Notes: generated from the sequence alone by a model not told the origin. DNA of 64,000 nt from Flavobacteriales bacterium (GCA_016699575.1 CP064979.1:3410001-3474000), one strand, 5' to 3'; positions 1 through 8,999 are shown, numbered from the stretch's first letter. Translations and numbers: made by a program.

Positions 1-1131
1 GGGCATTGTCGGGAGGTGGTGGTTCGGTGCGATGTACTCCCGGAGTTTGTCCATTGGCATCATCTCGTAGCGCGGGTCGAAGACATAGTCTTGGAAAGCA
101 GTGATGGTGACTTTGATGTCCCGCGCCATGATGCCTCCCTCCACGTAAAGCTGGTACAGGCTGCTGGAATTGTTCGGTGGTGATGTGCCGATGCCCACTT
201 TTCCATTGCTATCAACCCTGATGCGCTGCACCCCGTTCGTCTTGATGTTCAGCGGCATGTTGTTCGTGGTGCCGATGAACTCATCCACAGCGATGGCATT
301 GCCGCACAATAGCCACGGGTATTGGTTCGGGCAACCAAGGCCGTTGATCCTGCCTGGGTAGGGGTCGCCTGGGCCACCAAGGATCTTCATTACGCCGGTG
401 GAGTCCGCAACCACCAAACGGTATCCAGCAGGAAACGCCAGTGAGTTCAGTTGCACATCGCCATCAGTCTGCAGTCGCACCCGTTCCTGCCCATCAGTCT
501 TGAATGATAGGTCCTTGTTATCGGTAGTGCCGATGAACTGCGTAGCCGGATTGGTGCCCGCATTGCCGCCCATGGTCCAATCGGTGCGCTCGGGCTGGGT
601 TAGCTGGTAGGTGGGCGAGGTGAAGACGCAGCCGTTGGCATCGGTGATGGTGAAGGAGTAGTTGTCGGCACCCACGCCGGTGCGGTTCTGTTGGGTATTG
701 CCGTCGTTCCACACCTGCGTGTACGGGGTTTTGCCGCCAGTGCGCGTAACGGTGATGCTGCCGTTGAAGGCATTGAAGAGGCTTACGTTGTAGCCGTTGC
801 CGTACTCGTAGAGCGTGGCGTAGGCCGTAAGGGCCATTGGCTCAGTGAGGGTGGTTTGAAGGGTTTTGCTGTTGTTGGCGGCGTCGGTGATGCGCACAGA
901 GTAGTAACCTGCCGTCAACCCGCTGATGTCCTCGGTGGTGGCGTTGTTGCTCCACTCGAAGGCGTACGGCGGAGTGCCGCCTGTCGGTGTTAAGTTGATG
1001 GACCCGTTGTTGCCGCCCTTACAACTGATGTTGCTGCCGTTGAAGTTCGAAAGGGTAAGAGTGCCGTTGAGTGCTTGGCCTTGGGCGGCCACGGCAGCAA
1101 GGGCACAGCAGGAAAGAAGAACAGAACGCAT
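1..1131 (-). CDS. Secreted SprB-repeat protein (partial, C-terminus beyond window)
   Basis: The first 377 codons are present and the reading frame runs off the left edge. A signal peptide (MRSVLLSCCALAAVAAQGQA) is followed by two SprB-type repeats. The first, about residues 35-85, has the core SCKGGNNGSINLTPTGGTPP and then YAFEWSNN. The second, about residues 105-160, ends YSFTITDANGC. SprB repeats are known from T9SS-exported adhesins of gliding Bacteroidota. The following part has repeated phage-tail-fibre-like segments (FIGTTDNKDLSFKTDGQERV, FIGTTNNMPLNIKTNGVQRI). The last visible part (DIKVTITAFQDYVFDPRYEM) is a conserved region seen before the C-terminus of many Bacteroidota surface proteins. 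It probably acts as a cell-surface adhesin-like protein; the sorting domain, if any, is outside the window. Confidence 0.85.
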   Translation of the reverse strand, partial: MRSVLLSCCALAAVAAQGQALNGTLTLSNFNGSNISCKGGNNGSINLTPTGGTPPYAFEWSNNATTEDISGLTAGYYSVRITDAANNSKTLQTTLTEPMALTAYATLYEYGNGYNVSLFNAFNGSITVTRTGGKTPYTQVWNDGNTQQNRTGVGADNYSFTITDANGCVFTSPTYQLTQPERTDWTMGGNAGTNPATQFIGTTDNKDLSFKTDGQERVRLQTDGDVQLNSLAFPAGYRLVVADSTGVMKILGGPGDPYPGRINGLGCPNQYPWLLCGNAIAVDEFIGTTNNMPLNIKTNGVQRIRVDSNGKVGIGTSPPNNSSSLYQLYVEGGIMARDIKVTITAFQDYVFDPRYEMMPMDKLREYIAPNHHLPTMP

Positions 1132-1333
1132 GACAGGATGGGTTAGGTGGAAAACGCCGATCCAACTGAACGGACTCTCACAGAACGTGATGTGAATCTA
1201 CGCGCGACCCGGTCGAATTGGCGCGAGAACATGAGCCACTGTTGAAAAGTCGTGGGACGAATACAGCCCATGGTAGGGAGGGCGATCAACCATTAGGATC
1301 AGGTCCGCAGCGCTGATCACCTTTGCCGGCCCG

Positions 1334-2029
1334 ATGCATCCCTTCACCGATCCCCGGCTCACGCGCGACACGCAGGACCTGTACCCTGTGCGCTCGTCGA
1401 TCCTGAAGGCGGTGAACGCCGCTAAGCCACGCTTCCAAGGTTCATTGCTCGACATCGGTTGCGGCGTGATGCCGTACCGCGACTTGCTCATGCAACAACC
1501 TTCGGGCATCACCAAGTACATCGGCATGGACCTCGGCAGTCAGGGCATCTACAAGAAGGTGCCGCCGGACCTGGAATGGGACGGCCGCACCGCGCCGCTC
1601 GCCAATGCCAGTGTGGACCACGCCATGGCCATCGAGGTTTTGGAGCACTGCCCGGAACCGCTCGTGGTGTTGCGTGAAGCGCACCGCGTGATGCGGTCAG
1701 GAGGCACGTTCTTCTTCACCGTCCCCTTCCTCTGGCCGCTGCACGATGTGCCTTACGACGAGCATCGCTACACGCCCTTTGCCATGGAGCGCATGTTGAA
1801 GGAAGCGGGCTTCAAGGATGTGGTGGTGACGCCGCACGGCGGATGGAACGCGAGCCTGGCGCAGATGATCGGTCTGTGGGTGTCGCGAAAGCCGATGAGC
1901 AAGCGCCGTCGTTCCCTGCTCAAACACATCACCTTCCCGATCGTGAAACATCTGCTGCGCAACGACCAGGTCGGCAACCTTGCGCACGGCCCGATGATCA
2001 CCGGTCTTTCCGGTACCGCGGTGAAGTAG
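1334..2029 (+). CDS. Class I SAM-dependent methyltransferase
   Basis: A 231-residue protein with a Rossmann-type SAM-binding motif I near residue 40 (LLDIGCGVMPYRDLL), an acidic motif after beta-2 (GMDLG) and a post-motif typical of the Methyltransf_11 family (VDHAMAIEVLEHCPEP, then LREAHRVMRSGGTFFFTVPF). It transfers a methyl group from S-adenosylmethionine to an unknown acceptor. Standing at the head of a glycosyltransferase cluster, it probably methylates a sugar or lipid-linked glycan. No membrane segment or signal peptide is visible, so it is cytoplasmic. The start is the ATG directly upstream of HPFTDPRL. Substrate is not determinable. Confidence 0.85.
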   Translation: MHPFTDPRLTRDTQDLYPVRSSILKAVNAAKPRFQGSLLDIGCGVMPYRDLLMQQPSGITKYIGMDLGSQGIYKKVPPDLEWDGRTAPLANASVDHAMAIEVLEHCPEPLVVLREAHRVMRSGGTFFFTVPFLWPLHDVPYDEHRYTPFAMERMLKEAGFKDVVVTPHGGWNASLAQMIGLWVSRKPMSKRRRSLLKHITFPIVKHLLRNDQVGNLAHGPMITGLSGTAVK

Positions 2030-2033
2030 GGTT

Positions 2034-2145
2034 TGATCACGGATGAACATGGATAGAAGTTCCACTCTCCATCGCGCGGTTGGCCTTTATCCGTGTTCAT
2101 CCGTGTTCATCCGTGGATGTATTTCATGCGCATCCGTGGTTGATC
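2034..2145. repeat. Intergenic repeat cluster with 12-nt inverted and direct copies
   Basis: The gap between the methyltransferase and the next glycosyltransferase holds CACGGATGAACA at 2038-2049 and its exact reverse complement TGTTCATCCGTG twice in overlapping tandem at 2094-2105 and 2104-2115. A related CATCCGTGG follows near 2131. It could fold in RNA. It looks like a degenerate dispersed intergenic repeat rather than a gene. Confidence 0.6.
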
Positions 2146-2149
2146 GTCC

Positions 2150-3265
2150 ATGAGCACGCTCCGCACCGTCATCGTTTCGCCCAACCGCGACGCCTGGAGC
2201 GAGACCTTCATCCGCGCGCACATCGAACGGTTGCCAGGTGAACACCTCGTCCTCACCGATGGCTTCCTGCCAAAGCGATATGAAGACGGCAGCGCCATCA
2301 TGGACATCCACGGCTTCGCCAAGTTCATGCGCAGCATTCGGTTGCGTTCGGGCAGCACTTGGGACCGTGAGCATGCCAAGAGCGTCCTCGCCGTCGTAAA
2401 GGCCTACGCCCCGGAAGTAGTGCTGGCGGAATACGGCCCCACAGGCTCCGCAATGTTGCCGATCTGCCGCCGGTTGGGAATTCCAATGGTTGTCCATTTC
2501 CACGGCGTCGATGCCTTCAGCACGAAACTGCTGGACGAACAGGACAACTACCGCGCGGTGCTGAGCGAAGCCGCAGCCATCATTGCCGTGAGCCGCGAGA
2601 TGGAGGAGCAGTTGCTCTCGCTCGGGGCACCGCGCGAACGGCTGCATTACAACTGCTACGGCATCGACATCGAGCGCTTCGCCGTGGGCGCTCCTGCCCG
2701 TGCGCCGAAGCAGTTCGTTGCCATTGGCCGGTTCGTGGAGAAGAAGGCCCCTTTGCTCACGTTGCGCGCTTTCCATCAGGCTTGGCTGAAGGACACGGAG
2801 ATCCGGCTGACCATCATCGGCGATGGACCCTTGAAAGCGGAGTGCGAAGCGTTCGTTCAAGCCAACGGGCTGGCACAGGCCGTGACGTTCACGGGTGTGC
2901 TTGCCCACACGGAAGTAGCGAACATCCTGCGAGGCGCGCGGGCCTTCGTCCAGCACAGCATCGTCAGCGGCGACAACGACCACGAAGGCACTCCACTGGC
3001 CGTGCTGGAAGCCATGGCCACCGGCATTCCGGTCATTGCAACGCGGCACGCAGGCATTCCGGATGTGGTGCACGATGGCGTGCATGGCCTGCTCTGCGCC
3101 GAGCACGATGTGGAAACCATGGCGTTGAACATGCTCGCGCTGGCCGCTGATGCCGCCTTGGCCGGTCGTATGGGTGCCGATGGTCGCGCCAACGTGGAAG
3201 CGCACTACACCATGCGGCACACCATCGAGGGTTTGCAACGCATCCTGCTGGGCGTTGCACGGTGA
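2150..3265 (+). CDS. Glycosyltransferase, GT-B fold, family 4-like
   Basis: A 371-residue cytoplasmic or membrane-peripheral glycosyltransferase. The N-terminal half contains VVHFHGVDAF (about residue 110) and the C-terminal donor-binding half begins with AIGRFVEKKAPLLTLRAF. The GT4 signature EGTPLAVLEAMATGIPVIAT carries the glutamate pair that contacts the nucleotide-sugar donor. The resemblance is to colanic acid/amylovoran-type transferases. It transfers an activated sugar onto a growing glycan; donor and acceptor are unknown. It lies 120 nt after the methyltransferase, separated by repeat sequence, and 34 nt before the next transferase, which has its own promoter-like box. Confidence 0.9.
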   Translation: MSTLRTVIVSPNRDAWSETFIRAHIERLPGEHLVLTDGFLPKRYEDGSAIMDIHGFAKFMRSIRLRSGSTWDREHAKSVLAVVKAYAPEVVLAEYGPTGSAMLPICRRLGIPMVVHFHGVDAFSTKLLDEQDNYRAVLSEAAAIIAVSREMEEQLLSLGAPRERLHYNCYGIDIERFAVGAPARAPKQFVAIGRFVEKKAPLLTLRAFHQAWLKDTEIRLTIIGDGPLKAECEAFVQANGLAQAVTFTGVLAHTEVANILRGARAFVQHSIVSGDNDHEGTPLAVLEAMATGIPVIATRHAGIPDVVHDGVHGLLCAEHDVETMALNMLALAADAALAGRMGADGRANVEAHYTMRHTIEGLQRILLGVAR

Positions 3266-3275
3266 AGCTGGCGGC

Positions 3276-3283
3276 TAGTTTCG
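3276..3283 (+). promoter_or_regulatory. -7-like promoter element TAGTTTCG
   Basis: Matches the Bacteroidota sigma-A -7 consensus TAnnTTTG except for C at position 7, a spelling repeated upstream of many genes in this window. It ends 16 nt before the start codon at 3300. Inference from motif and position only. Confidence 0.55.
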
Positions 3284-3299
3284 CCCTGATCCGATCGCC

Positions 3300-4475
3300 A
3301 TGCGCTTGGCAACCTTCACGCACTACGCCGAGCTCTACGGCGCCAACCGCAGCTTGCTCGAGGTGCTCTTGGAATTGCGGGCACAAGGCATGCTGCAGCC
3401 GCTGGTGGTGGTCCCGAAAGAGGGCCCATTGACCGCTCGACTGGAAGAGGAAGGGGTGCCGTACCTCATTGCGCCGTTCGAGCCCTGGATGAGCGAACGT
3501 TACTACGGGGGTCGGCTCCATCACATGGTCGGTCAATGGCTGCGGCATACGCGCGCGGCCAGTGCGCGGAAACGCAAGAGCTTGCAGGCACTGAACGATG
3601 TGCTGCCGAGGCTCCGCGAATGGAAGCCGGATGTCGTGCACAGCAACAGTCTTGCGGTGAGCATCGGCTGGCGTGCAGCAGCGGCGCTGGGCAAGCCGCA
3701 TGTGTGGCACGCGCGCGAATTCCCCGAGCAGCACTACGGGCTCACCCACGATGCTGGTCGATCGGCCTATTCGAAAGCGCTGCGTTCCGCCGCCCGCGTT
3801 GTTGCCATTTCGCAGGCGCTGAAGGATGATCTCCTGCGGTTCGGCCTGGATGCGTCGCGCATCGATGTGGTCCCGAACGGTGTGTTCAGGAGCACCACGT
3901 ACGCGGGCCTTTCCACACGGCCGCGCCAACCGGACCCGGGGCATTTCACCTTCTTCCAGATGGGTTTGCTGCACCCGAGCAAAGGCCAGACGGAAACCGT
4001 GGAAGCCCTTGCGCTCGTGCGGAAGGAATTCCCCGAAGCGCGGCTCATCATCGCAGGAACAGGTCGCGACAAGGCCTTGCGTGCCGCCATTGTCCGCACC
4101 GGTCAGCAGGGTGCCGTGCAGCTCGCGGGTTTTGTTGATGACCCCATCAGTGCAATGCTCCGCTGCGATGCGTTCATCTCCGCTTCGCGCTGGGAAGCGT
4201 TCGGTCGTGCAATGGTGGAAGCCATGGCCTGCAGGCTTCCTGTGATCGGCCACGCCAGCGGTGGCACGCCCGAGGTGGTGCAGGACGGCGTGAACGGCCA
4301 TCTCTTCAGCCGCGATTCCCGCGACCTGTCGCAAGCCATGCTGAAGTTGTTGCGCGACCGTGAAGGCGCACGGACAATGGGCGAACGCGCGCATCTTTCG
4401 GCGCGGGAGCGCTTCACCGTTGAAGCCAGTGCTGCAGCTTTCGCACGATCATTGGAGCAAGCCCGGAACGCATGA
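3300..4475 (+). CDS. Glycosyltransferase family 4
   Basis: A 391-residue GT-B glycosyltransferase. The N-terminal acceptor domain shows the family's early motif (TFTHYAELYGANRSLLEVL) and HVWHAREFPEQHYG. The donor domain has FQMGLLHPSKGQTETVEALA and the signature FGRAMVEAMACRLPVIGHAS followed by GGTPEVV. It should add a sugar during surface-polysaccharide assembly on the cytoplasmic side. Its stop overlaps the next gene's ATG by 4 nt (ATGA), indicating translational coupling. A promoter-like TAGTTTCG lies just upstream, so this is probably the first gene of a unit running to about 11404. Confidence 0.92.
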   Translation: MRLATFTHYAELYGANRSLLEVLLELRAQGMLQPLVVVPKEGPLTARLEEEGVPYLIAPFEPWMSERYYGGRLHHMVGQWLRHTRAASARKRKSLQALNDVLPRLREWKPDVVHSNSLAVSIGWRAAAALGKPHVWHAREFPEQHYGLTHDAGRSAYSKALRSAARVVAISQALKDDLLRFGLDASRIDVVPNGVFRSTTYAGLSTRPRQPDPGHFTFFQMGLLHPSKGQTETVEALALVRKEFPEARLIIAGTGRDKALRAAIVRTGQQGAVQLAGFVDDPISAMLRCDAFISASRWEAFGRAMVEAMACRLPVIGHASGGTPEVVQDGVNGHLFSRDSRDLSQAMLKLLRDREGARTMGERAHLSARERFTVEASAAAFARSLEQARNA

Positions 4476-5482
4476 GCACGCTGCCCCGCATCACCGTCAT
4501 CACGCCCAGCTTCCAGCAGGCGCGTTACCTGGAGGAGTGCATCCTCTCGGTTGCGGACCAGGGCTATCCGGATGTGGAGCACATCGTGGTGGACGGCGGT
4601 AGCACGGACGGCAGCCGTGATGTGCTGGTGAAGCACGCGGCCAAGTTGAAGTGGTGGTGCTGCGAGAAGGACAACGGCCAGAGCGACGCCATCAACAAGG
4701 GCTTGGCACATGGCACCGGACAGGTCTTCACGTGGGTGAACAGCGACGACTCTTTGACACCGGGCGCCTTGAAGAAAGTGGGGGAGGCCTTTGCGGCCGA
4801 TGCTTCCTTGCGCGTCTTCGGCGGCCGCGTTATCCACAGCGACAAGCACGGGCACCGGGTCTTCGATCGGTTGAACGATGCCGATGATGCTGCGCGTTTG
4901 TTCAGCGATCCCGTCATCAACCAGCCGGCCACGTACTACAAGACGGACGTGGTGCGTGCCATCGGTGGTGTTGACGCGGCATTGCGGTACGTCATGGACG
5001 TTGAGCTGTGGTGGCAGCACGTGCTGCGCAACGGCACCCAGCACATGCGCTTCGATCCGGTGGAGCTGGCCGTGTTCCGTTTGCACGATGCCAGCAAGAC
5101 CATCACCAGCCACGAACGGTTCCTGGATGAGATGGCCACCTTGCTGCACGATCTCTGCGTGGGCACCGCACAAGGCGAACTGGCCGACATCTTCCCCCTC
5201 GGCCATCGCATGGTCGAAGGTTTGCGCGGGCTTCCCGCTGACGTGAAGCACAAGGACATCGTGCGCCGCATGGCCGTCACCTTCCTGCTCAAGTGGCACG
5301 GCACCATCCACCGCCACGACGACTTCCGCATGATGAAGGCGTTGTTGAAGCTGAAGCCTTGGGCCACCACGGAGCTTACGCCAGATCAGGAACTACGTGT
5401 GCAGCAGCTGCGCAAACAGTTGCTCGTGCCGTCGTGGAACCTCTTCCGCACGCGCCGCAAGCTGCGCAGTCTGTTGCGATGA
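4472..5482 (+). CDS. Glycosyltransferase family 2
   Basis: A 336-residue GT-A fold transferase. It opens with the GT2 hallmark ITVITPSFQQARYLEECI followed by HIVVDGGSTDGS, which binds the nucleotide. The metal/donor motif WVNSDDSLTPGAL has D92 and D93. The central region NQPATYYKTDVVRAIGGVDAA and MDVELWW fit the acceptor side of GT2 enzymes that resemble WcaA/SpsA types. Both ends overlap neighbours by ATGA (4472 and 5479), so it is translated with the flanking transferases. Sugar specificity is unknown. Confidence 0.92.
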   Translation: MSTLPRITVITPSFQQARYLEECILSVADQGYPDVEHIVVDGGSTDGSRDVLVKHAAKLKWWCCEKDNGQSDAINKGLAHGTGQVFTWVNSDDSLTPGALKKVGEAFAADASLRVFGGRVIHSDKHGHRVFDRLNDADDAARLFSDPVINQPATYYKTDVVRAIGGVDAALRYVMDVELWWQHVLRNGTQHMRFDPVELAVFRLHDASKTITSHERFLDEMATLLHDLCVGTAQGELADIFPLGHRMVEGLRGLPADVKHKDIVRRMAVTFLLKWHGTIHRHDDFRMMKALLKLKPWATTELTPDQELRVQQLRKQLLVPSWNLFRTRRKLRSLLR

Positions 5483-6474
5483 AGGTTTCGGTCCTCATGC
5501 CGGTGTACAACAAGGCGCCTTTCGTGAAGGAAGCCATCAACAGTGTCCTGCAAGGCAGTTTCCAGGACTTCGAGATCGTGTGCGTGGACGACAAGAGCAC
5601 GGACAACAGCCTGGACGTGCTGCGCGGGATCGGTGATCCGCGCATCCGCATCATCGAACTGCCGAAGAACCTCGGGCCCGCTGGTGCGGCCAACCGATGC
5701 TTGGACGAAGCGCGAGGCGCGTACTTGGTCCGCTTGGATGCGGACGACCTGGCCGTGACCGATCGCCTCGCGAAGCAGGTGGCTTTCATGGACGCACATC
5801 AGGATATCGTTGCCAGTGGAGGCCACTTGCAGTTGTTCGGAGCACGCGACCGCCTGTGGAAGTTCCCCATTGGGCACGATGACTGCGTGGCCAATCTGCT
5901 GTTCGGAGTGCCGGTAAGCCAGGGCGCGAGCATCATGCGACGCTCGGTGATCGAGCAGCATGGATTGCGCTACGATCCATCGTGGCCGCGCGTTGGCGAG
6001 GACTGGTTGTTCTGGTTGCGCGTGTCGCGCGTGGGCCGCTTCGGCAACCTCGATGAAGCCATGACCCTCTACCGGCGGGGCGCGCAGAACATCAGTCACG
6101 GGCGCGACAAGTCCGAGGACTTCGCCGATATCACGCGGCGCGCTTTCGCCTTCTTCGGGCTGCCACTGACGGAAGAACAGCTCGAACTGCACCTGCTCGC
6201 GGGCAAGATCTTCAGGCGAACTCCTGACGCCGCCATGGTGAAGGCTCTTCGGGCATGGTTGAATGAACTGCTCGAACTCAACGCTGAACGCGGGCTCTTT
6301 CCCCCGGCCGCCTTCAAGCACCGCCTGGAAACAGCTTGGGACGAGCTCTTCCATTTCCTGGCGGACCGCAGCGCCGGTGCGGCCATGGCCCACCTGCGCA
6401 TCTCCGGGCGTTGGCCGCTGGACCGCTTGAGCTACCTGCTCAAGCGCCGCGCGAAAGCGATCTTGCGGCGCTGA
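5479..6474 (+). CDS. Glycosyltransferase family 2
   Basis: A 331-residue GT2 enzyme beginning MKVSVLMPVYNKAPFVKEAI, with VCVDDKSTDNSLDVL and the donor/metal motif YLVRLDADDLAVTDRL, then GEDWLFWLRVSRVG near the catalytic-base position. The frame is open 186 nt further upstream, but the ATG at 5479 gives the exact canonical GT2 N-terminus and an ATGA overlap with the preceding gene, so it is preferred. It probably adds a sugar to the same lipid-linked glycan as its neighbours. Confidence 0.92.
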   Translation: MKVSVLMPVYNKAPFVKEAINSVLQGSFQDFEIVCVDDKSTDNSLDVLRGIGDPRIRIIELPKNLGPAGAANRCLDEARGAYLVRLDADDLAVTDRLAKQVAFMDAHQDIVASGGHLQLFGARDRLWKFPIGHDDCVANLLFGVPVSQGASIMRRSVIEQHGLRYDPSWPRVGEDWLFWLRVSRVGRFGNLDEAMTLYRRGAQNISHGRDKSEDFADITRRAFAFFGLPLTEEQLELHLLAGKIFRRTPDAAMVKALRAWLNELLELNAERGLFPPAAFKHRLETAWDELFHFLADRSAGAAMAHLRISGRWPLDRLSYLLKRRAKAILRR

Positions 6475-6513
6475 GCCCACGCCAAGTCGGTCCCGAAGGA
6501 TCGGGATGAGCAG

Positions 6514-7743
6514 ATGAAACACATGCCCAAAGAACTCTGGTTGTTCACGGTGAGCTATCCGTACGGAACGAACGAAGCGTTCCTGACCAACGAGCTGCCC
6601 GTGCTGGCCAAGCGGTTCGACAAAGTGGTTCTGTTCCCCCTACTGGGCAAGGGCGAAGCGAACCCGCTGCCGCCGAACGTGGAGGTGCGGCACATCCTGG
6701 GAGATCCGTACCGTGCTGCCTCGTTTGGTGAGGTGTTCGGTCATTCCGGTGCGTTCTGGAAGTTGCTGCGGACCAGCATTGCTTCCGCACCGTCGTTCGG
6801 AGCGGTGCGGCGCCGGTGGCCCGATCTGCGAAGCCGATCACGGCAAGCCTTGGCGCGTGCGATCGCGTTGAAGAAGGAGCTCGGCGCTGCCTACGACCCG
6901 CGGCACGTTGTGCTTTACTCGTTCTGGACGGCGGACTGGGCCACGGCGCTCGGGCTGTGGAAGTGCATGGATCCGCGCGTGCGTTTCCGCAGCCGCATGA
7001 TGGGCTTCGACATGTATGCGCACCGGGCCAAGGAGGGTTGGCAGATGTTCCAGCGCTTCCAGGTGCAACAGGCGGAAGGCCTGCATCCGATCAGCGGGGA
7101 TGGCCTAGGTAACATGGTGAAGGCACATCCGGGGCATGCAGGCAAGTTCGCGCTGAGCTACTTGGCCACGGCCGATCGTGGCGTTGCACCATGGCAGCCT
7201 GCTGATGTACTTCGTGTGGTGTCGTGCAGCAACTTGGTGGAGCTGAAGCGCGTGCACCTGATCGCGGAAGCCTTGTGCACGTGCAAGGTGCCGGTGCAAT
7301 GGACGCATTTCGGCGACGGCCCGGAGCGCGCGAAGGTTGAAACTGTGCTGGCAGCCGCTCCCGCGCATGTGAAGGCAACACTGATGGGCAGCAGGCCGAA
7401 TGCTGAAGTGATCGCTTGGTACCAGCAGCACCCGGTGGATGTGTTCATCCACCTGAGCCGCACGGAAGGTGGCGCGCCGGTGGCGTTGCAAGAAGCGGCC
7501 AGTTTCGGCATACCGCTCATCGGTGCTGATGCGGGCGGGGTTAGGGAGGTGGTGGGTGAACACACCGGGGTGTTGTTGCCCAATGCAGTGGACATTGCGG
7601 AAGTCGCGCGTTTGCTGGAAGGGTGGAAGAACGGGCCTCGGTATTCCGAGCGCGCGCGCGCTGGTGTGCGCGCAGCGTGGCGCGCGCGCTTCGATGCGGA
7701 AGTGGTGTACAATGCGTTCGCAGACATTCTGTTGAAGACTTGA
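6514..7743 (+). CDS. Glycosyltransferase family 4 (tandem paralogue 1)
   Basis: A 409-residue GT4 protein. Its N-terminus (LWLFTVSYPYGTNEAFLTNE and LPVLAKRFDKV) is closely similar to that of the next gene. The middle has RFRSRMMGFDMYAHRAKEGW. The donor domain shows SCSNLVELKRVHLIAEAL, WTHFGDGPER and VFIHLSRTEGGAPVALQEAA followed by SFGIPLIGADAGGVREVV. An ATG three codons downstream is an alternative start. It is adjacent to and in the same operon as its paralogue, so the two arose by tandem duplication and may add successive or alternative sugars. Confidence 0.9.
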   Translation: MKHMPKELWLFTVSYPYGTNEAFLTNELPVLAKRFDKVVLFPLLGKGEANPLPPNVEVRHILGDPYRAASFGEVFGHSGAFWKLLRTSIASAPSFGAVRRRWPDLRSRSRQALARAIALKKELGAAYDPRHVVLYSFWTADWATALGLWKCMDPRVRFRSRMMGFDMYAHRAKEGWQMFQRFQVQQAEGLHPISGDGLGNMVKAHPGHAGKFALSYLATADRGVAPWQPADVLRVVSCSNLVELKRVHLIAEALCTCKVPVQWTHFGDGPERAKVETVLAAAPAHVKATLMGSRPNAEVIAWYQQHPVDVFIHLSRTEGGAPVALQEAASFGIPLIGADAGGVREVVGEHTGVLLPNAVDIAEVARLLEGWKNGPRYSERARAGVRAAWRARFDAEVVYNAFADILLKT

Positions 7744-7753
7744 TGCCCCCGCA

Positions 7754-8998
7754 ATGGCTTCATCGCGCAACCTCCTGCTCTTCACCATGCGCTTTCCTTA
7801 CGGGAAGGGTGAAGCGTATTTGGAGAACGAGCTGCCGGTGCTGGCGAAGCGGTTCACCTCCATTGCCGTAATGCCTCTTTTCGCAGAGGGCGGAGCACAT
7901 CGCGATCTACCGGCGAACACAAGGACCGAGGTGCTGGTGAACGATCCTTACAAGCCGATCGGGGTATTGGGTTTTCTGAAGCACCGCACGGTGTGGAACG
8001 AACTGGTGGATGGGATCCGCCGGAGCGCGCCAACCAAGGAGGTGTTCAACAGGCGTTGGACTTCGGAGATCCGGCCAAGGATGCGTCAGGCTTTGCACCG
8101 CGCGATCCTTTTGAAGAAGGCCGTTGAGCAGGGTAAGCTCAACCTGCACGACGCGGTCATCTACAGCTACTGGGCCTACGATTGGCCCATCGCCTTCGCC
8201 TTCCTGCAGCGCATGCTGCCGGACGTCAAGTTCGTCACGCGCATGCACGGCTTCGACCTGTACGCCGATCGCGAACCCGACGGTTGGCCAGCCTTCCGCG
8301 ACCTGGTGATGTCGCATGCTTCGGCGGTGCACGTTCCAAGCCTCGCTGGTATGGAGCATCTGAAGGCCACCGCCCCGCAACACGCGCACAAGCTCGTGCT
8401 GAGCCGCATGGGCACCACTGATCATGGCATGGCTCCGTGGGCGCCGAGCGATGCGATCCGTTTGGTTTCGTGCAGCAACCTCTATCCGCTCAAGCGTGTC
8501 GATCTCATCATCGCGGCATTGAAGCACATCGACCGCCCGGTGCGGTGGACGCATTTCGGCGAAGGGCCGGAAATGGACAGGCTGCGAGCAATCGCCCGGG
8601 AGCTGCCAACCAACGTTTCCGCTGACTTCCGTGGGGCGGTCGCCAACGCGGACCTGATGCAGTGGTATAACGAGAACCCCGTTGATCTTTTCGTGCACAT
8701 GAGCGCGAGCGAGGGAGGCATTCCCGTGGCCCTGCAGGAAGCGGCCAGCTTCGGTATTCCGCTGCTGGCAGCCGATGCGGGCGGTGTGTGCGAGATCGTG
8801 GATGACCGGTGCGGGGTGCTCCTCCGGTCGGATCCTGCCCCAGAAGAGATCGGCACGGCCGTGCTCAGGTGCTGCTCGGCCCCGTATGCGATGGATGCGT
8901 TCCGCAAGGGCGTCAGGGAACGATGGGCTGTGGATTTCCGGGCGGAAGACAACTTCGCGCGCCTTTGCGACCACCTGCTGGCAGCCGAAATGAACTAG
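7754..8998 (+). CDS. Glycosyltransferase family 4 (tandem paralogue 2)
   Basis: A 414-residue GT4 protein and paralogue of the preceding gene, alignable along the whole length: LLLFTMRFPYGKGEAYLENE, KFVTRMHGFDLYADREPDGW, SCSNLYPLKRVDLIIAAL, RWTHFGEGPEMDRL, LFVHMSASEGGIPVALQEAA. It starts 10 nt after the previous stop and ends one base before the MBOAT gene's ATG. The domain plan is that of a cytoplasmic GT-B enzyme; donor and acceptor are unknown. Confidence 0.9.
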   Translation: MASSRNLLLFTMRFPYGKGEAYLENELPVLAKRFTSIAVMPLFAEGGAHRDLPANTRTEVLVNDPYKPIGVLGFLKHRTVWNELVDGIRRSAPTKEVFNRRWTSEIRPRMRQALHRAILLKKAVEQGKLNLHDAVIYSYWAYDWPIAFAFLQRMLPDVKFVTRMHGFDLYADREPDGWPAFRDLVMSHASAVHVPSLAGMEHLKATAPQHAHKLVLSRMGTTDHGMAPWAPSDAIRLVSCSNLYPLKRVDLIIAALKHIDRPVRWTHFGEGPEMDRLRAIARELPTNVSADFRGAVANADLMQWYNENPVDLFVHMSASEGGIPVALQEAASFGIPLLAADAGGVCEIVDDRCGVLLRSDPAPEEIGTAVLRCCSAPYAMDAFRKGVRERWAVDFRAEDNFARLCDHLLAAEMN

Positions 8999-8999
8999 A

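Noticed and set aside
2087..4394. Long open frames on the minus strand (2087-3238 and 3033-4394)
   Set aside because: They lie antisense to well-supported glycosyltransferases. Their translations have no domain signatures and are rich in H, R, G and A, as expected for shadows in GC-rich DNA.
5293..5478. N-terminal extension of the GT2 gene at 5479
   Set aside because: The extension lies inside the preceding gene in another frame and reads as arginine/histidine-rich noise; the ATG at 5479 gives the canonical start.
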